Shown in pieces: positions 41,760 through 53,148 of a stretch of 55,855 nt of DNA; the first letter of the stretch is position 1, and the number at the start of each line of letters is the position of its first letter. The notes beneath the pieces were generated by a model, which searched no databases, was not told the origin of the DNA, and worked only from the letters and a program-made list of their open reading frames with translations. The position numbers were made by a program, and so were the translations under genes. Source of the stretch: Gordonia desulfuricans NBRC 100010 (GTDB lineage Bacteria; Actinomycetota; Actinomycetes; Mycobacteriales; Mycobacteriaceae); contig NZ_BCNF01000007.1 in assembly GCF_001485495.1 (NCBI RefSeq), positions 1-55,855 on the forward strand, in the 5' to 3' direction.

Positions 41760-41833
41760 TCGGGATGACAGGATTTGAACCTGCGACCCTCCGCTCCCAA
41801 AGCGGATGCGCTACCAAGCTGCGCCACATCCCG
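41760..41833 (-). tRNA. tRNA-Pro (anticodon TGG)
   Basis: The minus strand folds into a cloverleaf: acceptor CGGGATG pairing with CATCCCG, D-arm GCGCAGCTTGGTAGCGC, anticodon loop TTTGGGA giving TGG, and T-loop GGTTCAAATCC. The discriminator is A and CCA is not encoded. Confidence 0.97.
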
Positions 41834-42068
41834 TGGCCCCCGCGTCGCGCTACGTCACCTGGACGTACCCGCACATGCAGGGCCGACTGGACATCTTACG
41901 GGTCGGGCTCCCACTCACGAAAACCCGCCCCCCGACGCGGCGGGACGCCGACGATCACCGGACCTCCGAACACTCCCGGCAACGGCCGATTTCGGTTCCG
42001 GCACATCGAGCAGGTACAGTCTGATCCGCACGAGCGACCGCAGCCGAAGGGCCAGGTCGAGGCGGCAC

Positions 42069-42139
42069 GCGGGTGTAGCTCAATGGTAGAGCCCTAGTCT
42101 TCCAAACTAGCTACGCGGGTTCGATTCCCGTCACCCGCT
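42069..42139 (+). tRNA. tRNA-Gly (anticodon TCC)
   Basis: Acceptor GCGGGTG pairs with CACCCGC, the D-loop is AGCTCAATGGTAGAGC, the anticodon loop CTTCCAA gives TCC, and the T-loop is GGTTCGATTCC. It has 71 bases with discriminator T; CCA is not encoded. Confidence 0.97.
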
Positions 42140-42250
42140 CGCGATCACCCCGCACCGGATTCATCTGGTGCGGGGTTTCTGCATTTCAGGGGGCCATCAC
42201 AGTTCTTTCGGCCCTGTGATTCAGATCATATTCGGGCGTACGGTGGGGAC

Positions 42251-42436
42251 ATGTCTTCCAGTCATGTCAAGAGCCAACGTAAATGCCCATCCTGTGGCGC
42301 CAACCTGTATGTCCGCAAGGACGTCACCGAGACCGATAACGGCATGCGCCGCGTCGACACCATGCTGGTGTGCCGCGACGAATCCTGCACCGAACCGGCC
42401 CGCCACCTCGGGACCGAACTGCTCCAACCCGCGTGA
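42251..42436 (+). CDS. Small zinc-ribbon protein, function unknown
   Basis: This 61-residue protein has two cysteine pairs, CPSCG at 12-16 and CRDESC at about 41-46, separated by a charged strand with VRKDV and MRRVDTMLV. That is the pattern of a single zinc ribbon. The ATG follows GGTGGGGAC. The codon use is typical of the genome. It starts about 110 bases after tRNA-Gly, so it has its own promoter or reads through from it. I do not recognise a named family. Confidence 0.7.
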   Translation: MSSSHVKSQRKCPSCGANLYVRKDVTETDNGMRRVDTMLVCRDESCTEPARHLGTELLQPA

Positions 42437-42587
42437 TCCACACCCCCACACACCCCGCCCTGCCTGGTCGTTAGCAGGCAAAAGTGTTGACTTCCCCCCA
42501 CCCGCCCCGCAACCTGTTCGAGGTCGGGGATTCCGGCGCGGCATCGACGCCGCGTGAGACATCGGATATCCATCCAGGGGGAACATC

Positions 42588-43931
42588 GTGCCGACTCTCG
42601 TCCTCGGAACCCGTGTCGGGTTCCGAGCTCTTCGCCGTCCAGCCGTCCGGCCACGTGCCGCGCACGCTCGGACACACCGACCGTCCGATCGACGGGTCAC
42701 GACCGGACAAACGGGCCTCGCCCTCGCCGCCGTCGCCGCCCTCACCCTCGGCGCGCTGACCGCCGGGACGCTCTCGGCCGGTCCCGCACACGCCGACGAC
42801 GTCGCACTCCCGACGCCGTTGCCCGATCCGTTCTATGCACAACCGGCCGATCTCGACCGATTCCACAACGGTGACGTGATCTCGGTGCGTCCGCGGCCGA
42901 ATCCGCCGGGATTCTTCGACGTCGCGACCTATCAGCTCCGGTTCCGGTCGACCGACAGCCAGGGCCACCCCATCGCCGCGGTCACCACGGTGCTGATCCC
43001 CACCAAGAAGAAGGCCGACGGCCCGTTGCTGTCGTTCCAGCACATCATCAACGCGGTCGGGCTCGAGTGCGCGCCGTCCCAGGCGCTGTGGACCCAGGAC
43101 CCCAACCTCACGATCCGCGAGGCGCCGGGACTCAACGTCGCACTGCAGCGCGGATGGACCGTGGCGATCCCCGATCATCTCGGACCCCGCAGCGCCTACG
43201 GCGCGGCGAGGCTCGGCGGTCAGATCGCCCTCGACGGCATCCGGGCGGTCCGGAACTTCGCCCCGGCCCGAGTCGCCCACTCCGACGTGGGACTGGCCGG
43301 TTACTCGGGCGGCGGCATGGCCACCGCATGGGCGGCTGCGCTCGCCCCCACCTATGCACCCGACCTGCCCATCGTCGGCGCGGCCTACGGCGGCGTGCCG
43401 ATGGACCTCGTCCGGATGGCCGAGGGCCTGGGCTATTCCAGCCCGCATCCGGCGTTCGGCCTGGCCTTCGCCGCCGCGATCGGCCTGTCCCGTGGGTATC
43501 CGCAGCAGATCCCGATGCAGAAGTATCTGTCGGCGACCGGGGTACGGATGTACACCGAGATGCGCAATGCCTGCACCAACGACATCCTGCGACTCGGTGC
43601 CGGCCACTCGGCACAGCAGGTGAGCGTCGGCGGAAAGCAGATCTTCGAGAACCCCACGGCACGACAGGTGGTCGCCGACAACAGTCTCGTCGGCTACCCC
43701 GGGGTGCCGAAGACGCCGATCTTCGAGTGGCACAGTCCCACCGACGTACTCATCCCGGTGTCCGCGATCGATCAGACGATCCGTCGGTACTGTCGTGCGG
43801 GCGCGCGCGTGCAGCAGTTCTCGACGCCGTCACCGGACCACATGAGCGCCGCCGTGATCGGCCTTCCCGCGGCTTTCTCGTACTTGAGCGATCGATTCAA
43901 TGATGTTCCGGCACCGGACAATTGCCGTTGA
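42588..43931 (+). CDS. Secreted lipase (LIP family)
   Basis: This 447-residue alpha/beta hydrolase belongs to the secretory lipase (LIP) family, known from Candida and abundant in Mycobacteriales. An N-terminal region of about 70 residues ends in a signal peptide (LALAAVAALTLGAL, cut near GPAHA before DDVAL). The nucleophile is Ser240 in AGYSGGGMA, and HSPTDVLIP and PDHMSA supply candidate Asp and His. The GTG start follows AGGGGG. The basic stretch before the hydrophobic core is long for a Sec signal. Confidence 0.88.
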   Translation: MPTLVLGTRVGFRALRRPAVRPRAAHARTHRPSDRRVTTGQTGLALAAVAALTLGALTAGTLSAGPAHADDVALPTPLPDPFYAQPADLDRFHNGDVISVRPRPNPPGFFDVATYQLRFRSTDSQGHPIAAVTTVLIPTKKKADGPLLSFQHIINAVGLECAPSQALWTQDPNLTIREAPGLNVALQRGWTVAIPDHLGPRSAYGAARLGGQIALDGIRAVRNFAPARVAHSDVGLAGYSGGGMATAWAAALAPTYAPDLPIVGAAYGGVPMDLVRMAEGLGYSSPHPAFGLAFAAAIGLSRGYPQQIPMQKYLSATGVRMYTEMRNACTNDILRLGAGHSAQQVSVGGKQIFENPTARQVVADNSLVGYPGVPKTPIFEWHSPTDVLIPVSAIDQTIRRYCRAGARVQQFSTPSPDHMSAAVIGLPAAFSYLSDRFNDVPAPDNCR

Positions 43932-44157
43932 ACAAAGGGCGAAGCGGACATTTTCGACGATATTCCCTCGATATGTGAGGGCAATCACATATTCGGGTCG
44001 CCATCTCGCTCACCTTGAGTTTTCATGATGCGAGACGGCAAAGTTCGTCTGTACTCCTCTGTCCGCAGTACAAGCCTTTGGCCCGCCCACAACGGTTGTG
44101 TAACGATGGAGTCACGCACCGTGCCTGGTAATTCCCGAATGCAAAGGTTCAACGAGA

Positions 44158-44853
44158 GTGCCGAACAGCAAAGCTTCACACCGTAGTGGCCGCGGCATCA
44201 GCCGTCTGGTCGCGATCGTCGTCGGCGTCATGGCCGTCTCGCTCGCGCTGCCCGGGCTGGCGCAGGCCGCTCCCGTGACCGTGATCCCGGGACTGCCGCC
44301 GGTCGAGGTCCCCGACATCCCGGGCCTGCCGACACCGTCGACACCCAAGACCACCACCCCGGAGCCCCCGACCACGAGCACCACCACTGCGCCGAGCACT
44401 CCGACCGGCCCGGTGCAGCCCAAGGTCAAGACCACCACCGGCTACATCGCGCTGGCCGATGACGCGACCCACACCATCACCTGGTGGAAGGACGGCGACG
44501 TCGTCAAGACCATGCCGATCTCGATGGGTTCGAATCAGCACCCGACTCCGAACGGTGTGTACCACACCAAGGAGAAGTACCGTGACATGTACATGGACTC
44601 CTCCACCTACGGCGTGCCGATCGACTCGCCCGAGGGCTACCGCACCTACGTCGAGTACGCGACCCGCATGTCCTGGGATGGCATCTTCATCCACGCCGCC
44701 CCGTGGTCGCTGGCCCAGCAGGGTGTGAGCAATGTCAGCCACGGCTGCATCAACGTGAGCACCGAGAACGGCAAGTGGGTCTACGACAACATCCCGCGTG
44801 GCACCCCGATCGTCGTCCGCGGCACCATCGGCGGTCAGTACACCGGCGACTGA
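44158..44853 (+). CDS. L,D-transpeptidase (YkuD domain)
   Basis: The 231-residue envelope enzyme makes 3-3 peptide cross-links in peptidoglycan. It has a signal peptide (LVAIVVGVMAVSLALPGLAQA), a Pro/Thr-rich linker, and a YkuD domain with IHAAPWSLAQQ and the catalytic SHGCINVS (Cys197). It lacks the Ig-like domains of mycobacterial LdtA/LdtB, so it is a short form. A hairpin terminator follows. Confidence 0.93.
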   Translation: MPNSKASHRSGRGISRLVAIVVGVMAVSLALPGLAQAAPVTVIPGLPPVEVPDIPGLPTPSTPKTTTPEPPTTSTTTAPSTPTGPVQPKVKTTTGYIALADDATHTITWWKDGDVVKTMPISMGSNQHPTPNGVYHTKEKYRDMYMDSSTYGVPIDSPEGYRTYVEYATRMSWDGIFIHAAPWSLAQQGVSNVSHGCINVSTENGKWVYDNIPRGTPIVVRGTIGGQYTGD

Positions 44854-44892
44854 TCACGTCCCGGACGTCTGATCAGCACAGCGTCTCCCGGT

Positions 44893-44933
44893 CACGAAGG
44901 CCCGGCCCCCATCACGGGGACCGGGCCTTCGTG
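44893..44933. terminator. Hairpin terminator between convergent genes
   Basis: CACGAAGGCCCGG at 44893-44905 pairs perfectly with 44921-44933, with four further G-C pairs inside. It serves the L,D-transpeptidase and possibly the opposite hydrolase. Confidence 0.8.
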
Positions 44934-45046
44934 CACATCCGGGCACGCCTGTGTCATTCGATCCGGAGCCCCGACCCGACGCGGTGATGATCCACCGCGG
45001 GTGCTCCGCTCGAGTCGATCGACGCCGGGGTGCGATCGGTCGCCGA

Positions 45047-46039
45047 TCACCGGGTCGCCGACCCCGGCCGATCCCTCGACTCGATCGGGTCCGACGAGAC
45101 CGCCTGCGCCCCGGCGAACGTCGCCTGCACCTGCAGCCAGCCCGCCAGCGCCTGACACCCGGTGGTCTCCGGGTCGGTCACCGGTGCGCGCCGATACGGC
45201 TCTGCGGCATACGACGTGTGCCGTCCACCGCGCCGGTTGTGCAACCTCGCCCCGGGGACGGCGATCTCCGGTGGCAGATATCCCAGCACCTCACGACGTG
45301 CCGACGCCAGGCGCCCGACGTCGCGGCGCCATTGGCGCGGACCGAACCGGGTTCGTTCGGCGTTCTGGAAGGCATTGGCGCGCAGCGACCTCCACATGAC
45401 GCCGAGCCACCGCCTCGTCGTGGGCAGGGCCAGGGCGCCGGTCAGGTCGGCGACATCGCGGAAGTAGGAGTCCGATGCCGCATTGCAGATCATGTCGTCG
45501 GCGGCACCGACCCACCAGATCGGGAGATCGGCGGGGATCGCCGGTCCCGGGCCCGCGACACCCCAGCCCTGGCAACCGGGGACCACCCCAGGGGGCTGAT
45601 GCGGGTCGGCGACCAGTCCGACCGCCAGAATCCGTCGCCGAATCACCGCAGCCCTCGGCGAGGCACTCCCCCACAGGGCCGCGACGACACGGCGGATCAC
45701 CACCGCGCCCTGGGAGTATCCGATCAGCACGACCGGCCCGATGGAGTCACCGAGAGCGCCGGTGAGCGCGTCGACACCCGTGGCCACACTCTGCTCGTAG
45801 CTCATCCCGTGCAGCGTCGGAGCCGGCCCATAGCTCGCCGGATAGCCCACCCACCGCGCCCGGAACCGGTCGTCGAGGACGTCGGTCACGGCTTCGAGAA
45901 GTCCGGTCACCTGCGTGCGGACATCACCCGGATAGGACTCGCCGGTGCCGCCGACGACGAGCACCGAGATCGGACCCGCGGCCGGTACCGGCGACGGTCC
46001 ATTGCCGTCGGCGGCGGTCTCGATCAGGTTTGAGGACAT
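45047..46039 (-). CDS. Cutinase/LysB-like alpha/beta hydrolase
   Basis: This 330-residue protein has a glycine-rich first strand (ISVLVVGGTGESYPGD), then VGYPASYGPAPTLHGMSYEQSV and the nucleophile elbow LIGYSQGA (Ser109), as in PE-PPE-domain hydrolases, cutinases and mycobacteriophage lysin B esterases. ADDMICN supplies a candidate catalytic Asp. There is no signal peptide from the ATG at 46039, so it is probably cytosolic unless exported another way. It could act on mycolate or other lipid esters; this is inference. Confidence 0.75.
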   Translation of the reverse strand: MSSNLIETAADGNGPSPVPAAGPISVLVVGGTGESYPGDVRTQVTGLLEAVTDVLDDRFRARWVGYPASYGPAPTLHGMSYEQSVATGVDALTGALGDSIGPVVLIGYSQGAVVIRRVVAALWGSASPRAAVIRRRILAVGLVADPHQPPGVVPGCQGWGVAGPGPAIPADLPIWWVGAADDMICNAASDSYFRDVADLTGALALPTTRRWLGVMWRSLRANAFQNAERTRFGPRQWRRDVGRLASARREVLGYLPPEIAVPGARLHNRRGGRHTSYAAEPYRRAPVTDPETTGCQALAGWLQVQATFAGAQAVSSDPIESRDRPGSATR

Positions 46040-46153
46040 GGGTCCATGGTCGGCCGGAGTCCATGAGAGCACCCGTCATATGCACTGAACGTCTGCTGAG
46101 AACCGGACTGGCCTACAACAGAAGGTAAGGGAGATCACGTCAGATCCGGTTGC

Positions 46154-46169
46154 GTAACACAATTGTTAC
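46154..46169. promoter_or_regulatory. Inverted-repeat operator candidate
   Basis: GTAACA-CAAT-TGTTAC is a short perfect inverted repeat in an unusually AT-rich stretch between divergent genes. Its size suits a dimeric regulator. Confidence 0.45.
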
Positions 46170-46234
46170 ACGGACAATGGATAGCAGTCAGAAAAGATTA
46201 CACACTATCGAGAATTGCGAAAGAAGCGGTACCC

Positions 46235-46393
46235 ATGTCGTTCGCACGCTTGCGTGAACGTTTCCAGTCCCCCCAGAGCATCCGGCCCTCCGACACCACC
46301 CGGCGCCGTCTCTACGACCGCATCCACGAGGTCGCCGGAGAAGCCCAGCGCGACGAGCTCCTGGTGATGGCCCAGCGCCTCGAAAAGCGCTGA
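46235..46393 (+). CDS. Small basic protein of unknown function
   Basis: The 52-residue frame starts MSFARLRERFQSPQS and is highly charged and helical (RRRLYDRIHEVAGEAQRDELLVMAQRLEKR). It ends just before a spacer on the approach to the nei gene. The ribosome site (GAAAGAAG) is weak. Codon positions look protein-like, but the short length leaves doubt. Confidence 0.55.
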   Translation: MSFARLRERFQSPQSIRPSDTTRRRLYDRIHEVAGEAQRDELLVMAQRLEKR

Positions 46394-46505
46394 GCCCCAC
46401 CGACACCCCTGTCCCGTCGATCACCAGCGGTGATCACGGGACACAGTCGTTTCCGGGCCCGGACCGCCCGGCCATCTCCGGCCGATGCGGGGGCGAGTAG
46501 GACAG

Positions 46506-47309
46506 CTAGGTTTGACAGTTGCTGCACCAGTAGAGATTTCGTCCGTCGAGCTCCGCGGTCGACACCGGTGTACCGCAGATCCGACACTTCTCCCCCGTGC
46601 GCCGGTAGACATAGGTCCGTGGACGGTCTCGCGCATAGGACCCCGGTCCGTGATCGTCCTCCGGACGCACCACATGCATCCGGCCACGCCGCACCCCGAC
46701 CTTCATCAAGGCCACCAGGTCGGTCCAGATCGCATCGAAGTCGCTGCGCCGCAAGGACTTACCGGCAAGCAACGGGTCGATACCGGCACGGAAGAGGACC
46801 TCGGCACGGTAGACGTTGCCGACCCCGGCGAGCACCTTCTGATCCATCAGCAACGCACCGACGGGACGTGACGAGCGGGAGATCGCCGTCCAGGCCCGCT
46901 CCGGGTCTGCGTCGGCGCGTAACGGATCGGGGCCGAGGCGGGCGATCAGTGCATCCAGGTCCGCCGGGGTGTAGAGCTCACACGCGGTGGGACCACGCAG
47001 GTCGGTGCCCATCTCGGGCCCCTCGATCCGCATCCGGACCTGCCCGACCGGGGCATCCATCGGAGCCGGACTCTCGGTGAAGGACCCGTAGAGACCGAGA
47101 TGGACGTGCACCATCTCGGTGCGACGTCCATCCCGGTAGTACTGGACGAGATGTTTGCCCCAGGCCTGCGCCGTGGCGAACTCCATCCCGTCGACGACGG
47201 CGGCGCCGTCGGCGAACCGGCCCTGGGGGCTGCTCACCCGAACGCGGCTGCCCCCGAAGATCTTCTGCTGCCGGCGGGCCAGCCGGTGCAGCGTGTGCCC
47301 CTCGGGCAC
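46506..47309 (-). CDS. nei: Endonuclease VIII-type DNA glycosylase (Nei1)
   Basis: The 267-residue Fpg/Nei enzyme removes oxidised pyrimidines. It begins PEGHTLHRLARR with the catalytic Pro-Glu, has VLAGVGNVYRAEVLF as its helix-two-turn-helix, and ends in a CRICG...CSNCQ zinc finger. PEGHTLH rather than PELPEVE places it in the Nei branch, corresponding to Rv2464c. It starts 9 bases after the rpiB stop, so the two form one unit. It is a second Fpg/Nei gene in the window besides mutM. Confidence 0.92.
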   Translation of the reverse strand: MPEGHTLHRLARRQQKIFGGSRVRVSSPQGRFADGAAVVDGMEFATAQAWGKHLVQYYRDGRRTEMVHVHLGLYGSFTESPAPMDAPVGQVRMRIEGPEMGTDLRGPTACELYTPADLDALIARLGPDPLRADADPERAWTAISRSSRPVGALLMDQKVLAGVGNVYRAEVLFRAGIDPLLAGKSLRRSDFDAIWTDLVALMKVGVRRGRMHVVRPEDDHGPGSYARDRPRTYVYRRTGEKCRICGTPVSTAELDGRNLYWCSNCQT

Positions 47310-47318
47310 GGTGACCGG

Positions 47319-47792
47319 TCAGGCCTCCGGAACCGCCGGGGCGACACCGGTCTTCTCGTACTCGGCGAGGATGTCGATGCGACGCTGGTGACGCGGCTCC
47401 TCCGACCACTCGGTGGCCAGGAAGGCGTCGACGATGGCGAGCGCCTCCTCGGTGGTGTGCATCCGGCCGCCGATCCCCATCAGCTGGGCGTTGTTGTGCT
47501 GGCGGGCCAGCTGTGCGGTCTCGACGCTCCAGGCGAGCGCACAGCGCGCACCGGGCACCTTGTTGGCCGCGATCTGCTCGCCGTTGCCGCTGCCGCCGAG
47601 CACGATGCCCAGGCTGCCCGGGTCGGCGACGACCTTCTTGGCGGCGTCGATGCAGAACGCGGGGTAGTCGTCGAGGGCGTCGTAGGCGTGGGCGCCGCAG
47701 TCGATCACCTCGTGTCCCGCCTTGGTCAGATGATCGGCGATCGCCGTCTTGAGCTCGAATCCGGCATGGTCTCCACCGAGGTAAACGCGCAT
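47319..47792 (-). CDS. rpiB: Ribose-5-phosphate isomerase B
   Basis: RpiB interconverts ribose 5-phosphate and ribulose 5-phosphate in the pentose phosphate pathway. The 157-residue protein has YLGGDHAGFELK and the actinobacterial active-site loop GGSGNGEQIAANK, with Ser68 in place of the enteric Cys and Glu72 as likely base. This agrees with the M. tuberculosis enzyme (Rv2465c). Confidence 0.96.
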   Translation of the reverse strand: MRVYLGGDHAGFELKTAIADHLTKAGHEVIDCGAHAYDALDDYPAFCIDAAKKVVADPGSLGIVLGGSGNGEQIAANKVPGARCALAWSVETAQLARQHNNAQLMGIGGRMHTTEEALAIVDAFLATEWSEEPRHQRRIDILAEYEKTGVAPAVPEA

Positions 47793-47831
47793 GCGGCCAC
47801 TATAGAACGGCGCCTGTCGGCCACGGCCGAG

Positions 47832-47861
47832 AACCCACCCGCACGGTGCGGCGGGTGGGTT
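47832..47861 (-). terminator. Hairpin terminator after the DsbA-like gene
   Basis: AACCCACCCGC at 47832-47842 pairs perfectly with 47851-47861 around an 8-base loop, 30 bases past the stop of the gene upstream. Confidence 0.7.
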
Positions 47862-47891
47862 GTTCCACGGCGGGCAGACGCCCCGGGAGCG

Positions 47892-48500
47892 TCAGTCGAA
47901 GACGGGGTCCTCGTTGCGAGATCGCTTGAGCTCGAAGAAATGTGGGTACGACGCCAGCGCCACCGCCCCGTCCCAAACGGTGCCCGCGGTCTCCCCGCGC
48001 GGGATCCGTGAGAGCACCGGACCGAAGAACGCGGTGCCGTTGATGTGGATGGTGGGCGTACCCACGTCGTCGCCGACCTTGTCCATCCCCTCGTGATGAC
48101 TGACCCGGATGGCCTCGTCGAAGTCGGTCGAGTCGGCCGCACCGGCCAGCGCGGCGTCGAGATCGAGCTCCGCGAGCGACTCGGCGATCACCACGTCGAA
48201 GTCCTTGATCTGCTTGTTGTGCAGTCGTGTTCCCATCGCGGCATAGAGCGGTGCGAGGATCTCGTCGCCGTGCTGGGCAGCCGCTGCGGCGATCACCCGC
48301 ACCGGACGCCAGGCTTGTGCGAGGACCTCACGGTAGCTCTCGGGGATGTCCTTGCCCTCGTTGAGCACCGCCAGACTCATGATGTGGAAGTTCACGTCGA
48401 TGTCGCGGACCTTCTCCACCTCGAGGATCCATCGTGAGGTGATCCAGCACCACGGACACAGCGGGTCGAACCAGAAATCCACACGATCCTTCGATGACAT
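47892..48500 (-). CDS. DsbA-family mycothiol-linked reductase (Rv2466c-like)
   Basis: The 202-residue protein has a thioredoxin fold with the motif FDPLCPWCW (Cys15, Cys18) and the cis-proline loop [18 protein letters not shown]. It matches Rv2466c, a mycothiol-dependent oxidoreductase that acts against oxidative stress and activates some prodrugs. I used the ATG at 48500 because AAGGGA precedes it; an ATG six codons upstream has no ribosome site. It is cytosolic, with no signal peptide. Confidence 0.9.
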   Translation of the reverse strand: MSSKDRVDFWFDPLCPWCWITSRWILEVEKVRDIDVNFHIMSLAVLNEGKDIPESYREVLAQAWRPVRVIAAAAAQHGDEILAPLYAAMGTRLHNKQIKDFDVVIAESLAELDLDAALAGAADSTDFDEAIRVSHHEGMDKVGDDVGTPTIHINGTAFFGPVLSRIPRGETAGTVWDGAVALASYPHFFELKRSRNEDPVFD

Positions 48501-48766
48501 CCCCATCGGTCCCTTCATCAGTTCGCTTCGTCGGTCGAACGGCGTTCATCCGCCGGCAGTGCTCGTCTGCCACCGGTGTTCGTCTGCCACCAGTGTTCAC
48601 CTGCCGACAGTGTTCGTCGAGCAGCGGCGGCATCGGGTCGACACCCCGTGTCGGTTCAACCCCCGGGGACGCCACCGGATTCCGCTCGCCGCGAAACCCC
48701 GTCGGGACGACGCACTTCGGCAGCTCACGGCCCCGCGCATTCCGACCCCTGCGGGCTGCCCGGGAC

Positions 48767-48772
48767 TAAGCT
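48767..48772 (+). promoter_or_regulatory. -10 box of a leaderless pepN promoter
   Basis: TAAGCT lies 7 bases before the pepN GTG, and no Shine-Dalgarno element is present. Confidence 0.5.
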
Positions 48773-48779
48773 GGCCGTC

Positions 48780-51365
<2,586 letters not shown>

Positions 51366-51385
51366 CGCGGGAGGCGGCCGAGACG

Positions 51386-51423
51386 ACTTCGGCCGCCATC
51401 CCGTCGGGGATGGCGGCCGAAGT
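51386..51423. terminator. Bidirectional hairpin terminator
   Basis: ACTTCGGCCGCCATCCC at 51386-51402 pairs perfectly over 17 bases with 51407-51423 around a 4-base loop, between the convergent pepN and DUF5130 genes. Confidence 0.85.
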
Positions 51424-51447
51424 GGTGTTGTCCTGTGGTCCGCGCGA

Positions 51448-51942
51448 TCAGTTCGATGCGGCGGCGGTCGCGACCACGTGCAGGGCCGCGATGAGACCGT
51501 CGATCAGATGTCCAGTGCGGAAGCTGCCGATCGCAGCGGTCACACCGAGCTGGGCGACGCGATCGTTCACGCGGTCGGCGACCTTCTCACCGGAGACCAC
51601 GACGACGTCGTGGCTGTTGGGCGAGACGGCGATGAGCGCACCGTTGGCGGGCTCGGGAGCCTTCGAGAGAACCTTGCGGGCCTCGTCGACCGGATCGGTA
51701 CCGAGGTCGCCGATATAGACCGAGAACCGCACCAGTGCCTTCTCGCTGGCGGCCTTGAGCGCGTCGTCGAGCGCGATGAGCTCCGACTGCGAGAACGGCG
51801 GGGTGTCGGGGGTCTGCCCCGGGAAGCGGGCGGCCGAGACGCGACCACTGTTGGTGATCACCGTGCCCATCGGCAGCGCCGTGACCGGGGAGAGCTTGAC
51901 CTCGCCCGCGGCCTGAACCTGAGTTACGTCACCACTTGCCAC
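51448..51942 (-). CDS. DUF5130 (TPM-domain-like) protein
   Basis: The 164-residue protein has a TPM-like fold pattern: FSQSELIALDDALKAASEKALVRFSVYIGDLG, then NGALIAVSPNSHDVVVVSGEKVADRVND. It is soluble with no signal peptide. The GTG at 51942 follows GGAGG by 8 bases and overlaps ctaJ by 14 bases, so it is coupled to it. Function is unknown; the context suggests a link to the respiratory chain. Confidence 0.8.
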   Translation of the reverse strand: MASGDVTQVQAAGEVKLSPVTALPMGTVITNSGRVSAARFPGQTPDTPPFSQSELIALDDALKAASEKALVRFSVYIGDLGTDPVDEARKVLSKAPEPANGALIAVSPNSHDVVVVSGEKVADRVNDRVAQLGVTAAIGSFRTGHLIDGLIAALHVVATAAASN

Positions 51943-52177
51943 TGGCCGAGCCTCCATCCACATCGGTCGGTTCTGCGTGCCGCGGGAGCGCCATCGGCTC
52001 GATGTCGGTGGCACTGAACAGCAGCGGCTTGTGCGTCCAGGGCTGATCGAGCTTGTACTCCTGCACCTTCGGGTACTTCACGCCGAACGAGAACGCCATC
52101 GAGACCACACAAGCGATGACGAACACGACGCAGATGACCGTGACGGCGACTCCGATGCCGACCATCGAGCTGTCCAT
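51929..52177 (-). CDS. ctaJ: aa3-type cytochrome oxidase subunit CtaJ
   Basis: The 82-residue protein has one N-terminal membrane helix (about residues 7-30, GIGVAVTVICVVFVIACVV) and a hydrophilic tail with YPKVQEYKLDQPWTHKPLLFSATDIEPMALP. That tail and the position between the HNH gene and DUF5130 match CtaJ, an accessory subunit of the bcc-aa3 supercomplex found in M. smegmatis. The ATG follows AAAGGA. Confidence 0.85.
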   Translation of the reverse strand: MDSSMVGIGVAVTVICVVFVIACVVSMAFSFGVKYPKVQEYKLDQPWTHKPLLFSATDIEPMALPRHAEPTDVDGGSASGKW

Positions 52178-52333
52178 AACGTCCTTTCGAATCAGCGCCC
52201 GCAATCGGCGGATCTGCCCAGGTCACTACCATGGACTGCACCCGCGCCGGCAGGCCGTGTGAACAATCTATCCCACCGATGCCGCTGCGTCCCAGTGGGG
52301 CCTACAGAGCGTCGTAGACGATTTCGGGGTCGT

Positions 52334-52963
52334 TCACGCCGCACCCGCGTCGAGATACTGGGCCCAGGCCGGGTCGATCTCCTTGATCGTCGCGAGCAAC
52401 CGCCAGTGCCTGCCCTTGGGGGCGGTCAGCGGGGTGTGCAACGTCCATCCGATCTCGCTGAGCAGATGGTCGGCCTTCTTGTGGTTACAGCTCGCGCAGC
52501 ACGCCACGCAGTTGTCCCACGAGTGGGTGCCGCCGCGGCTGCGTGGCTGGACGTGGTCGATGGTGGTGGCCTTGGCGCCGCAGTAGCCGCAGCGGAACCG
52601 GTCGCGGTGCATCAGCGCCGCCCGGGTCATGGGGATCACCGCACGATAGGGCACGCGGACGTAGCTGCGGAGTCGGATCACCGAGGGCACGGGGACCACC
52701 GTGTCGGCGGAGTGGATGGCCATCCCGGGGCCGGCCGAGTGGATCACCTCGGCGCGTTCACGCAGGACCAGCACGATCGCGCGGCGCAGGGAGACCGCGG
52801 TGAGCGGTTCGAAGGTGGCGTTGAGCAGCAGGACCCGACGGCGACCCCAGAGCGAGGTCGAGTCACGCGGCTCGGTCGGGGCGTCGAGGATCGGCGGATC
52901 GGTGTGACGCACTCCACGCAGCGTCGTGACCTCACCGACATGCCGTTGGCCTCTGCGTGTCAT
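52334..52963 (-). CDS. HNH endonuclease-domain protein
   Basis: The 209-residue protein has a C-terminal HNH domain: FRCGYCGAKATTIDHVQPRSRGG, then NCVACCASCNHKKAD, with two CxxC zinc pairs. The N-terminal part (RRVLLLNATFEPLTAVSLRRAIVLVL) is the conserved domain that precedes HNH in Rv2469c and related housekeeping proteins. It is universally conserved next to glbO in Mycobacteriales, so it is probably not a mobile homing nuclease. The role is unknown. Confidence 0.88.
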   Translation of the reverse strand: MTRRGQRHVGEVTTLRGVRHTDPPILDAPTEPRDSTSLWGRRRVLLLNATFEPLTAVSLRRAIVLVLRERAEVIHSAGPGMAIHSADTVVPVPSVIRLRSYVRVPYRAVIPMTRAALMHRDRFRCGYCGAKATTIDHVQPRSRGGTHSWDNCVACCASCNHKKADHLLSEIGWTLHTPLTAPKGRHWRLLATIKEIDPAWAQYLDAGAA

Positions 52964-53148
52964 CCAGCCTCCCGTGTACTTCCACCGGACTGGTCAAGTG
53001 GAACACGGCGAGGCCCGGTCTGCACGACAATTCTGGGTGTCGATGCAGGTCGTTTGTGTGAACAGCGCGTGGCCGCAGGGTCACCTGACGATCCGCCGCA
53101 ACGCGTCGGCGGGTCGCGGTTTGAACGCGTCGGCGACACTGGAGGACA

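Noticed and set aside
43932..44157. c-di-AMP (ydaO-type) riboswitch before the L,D-transpeptidase
   Set aside because: I looked because such switches control wall genes in actinobacteria, but the conserved core bases were not recognisable.
52334..52963. HNH gene as a homing endonuclease or mobile intron remnant
   Set aside because: Its conserved N-terminal domain, normal composition and fixed place beside glbO in related genomes indicate a core gene.
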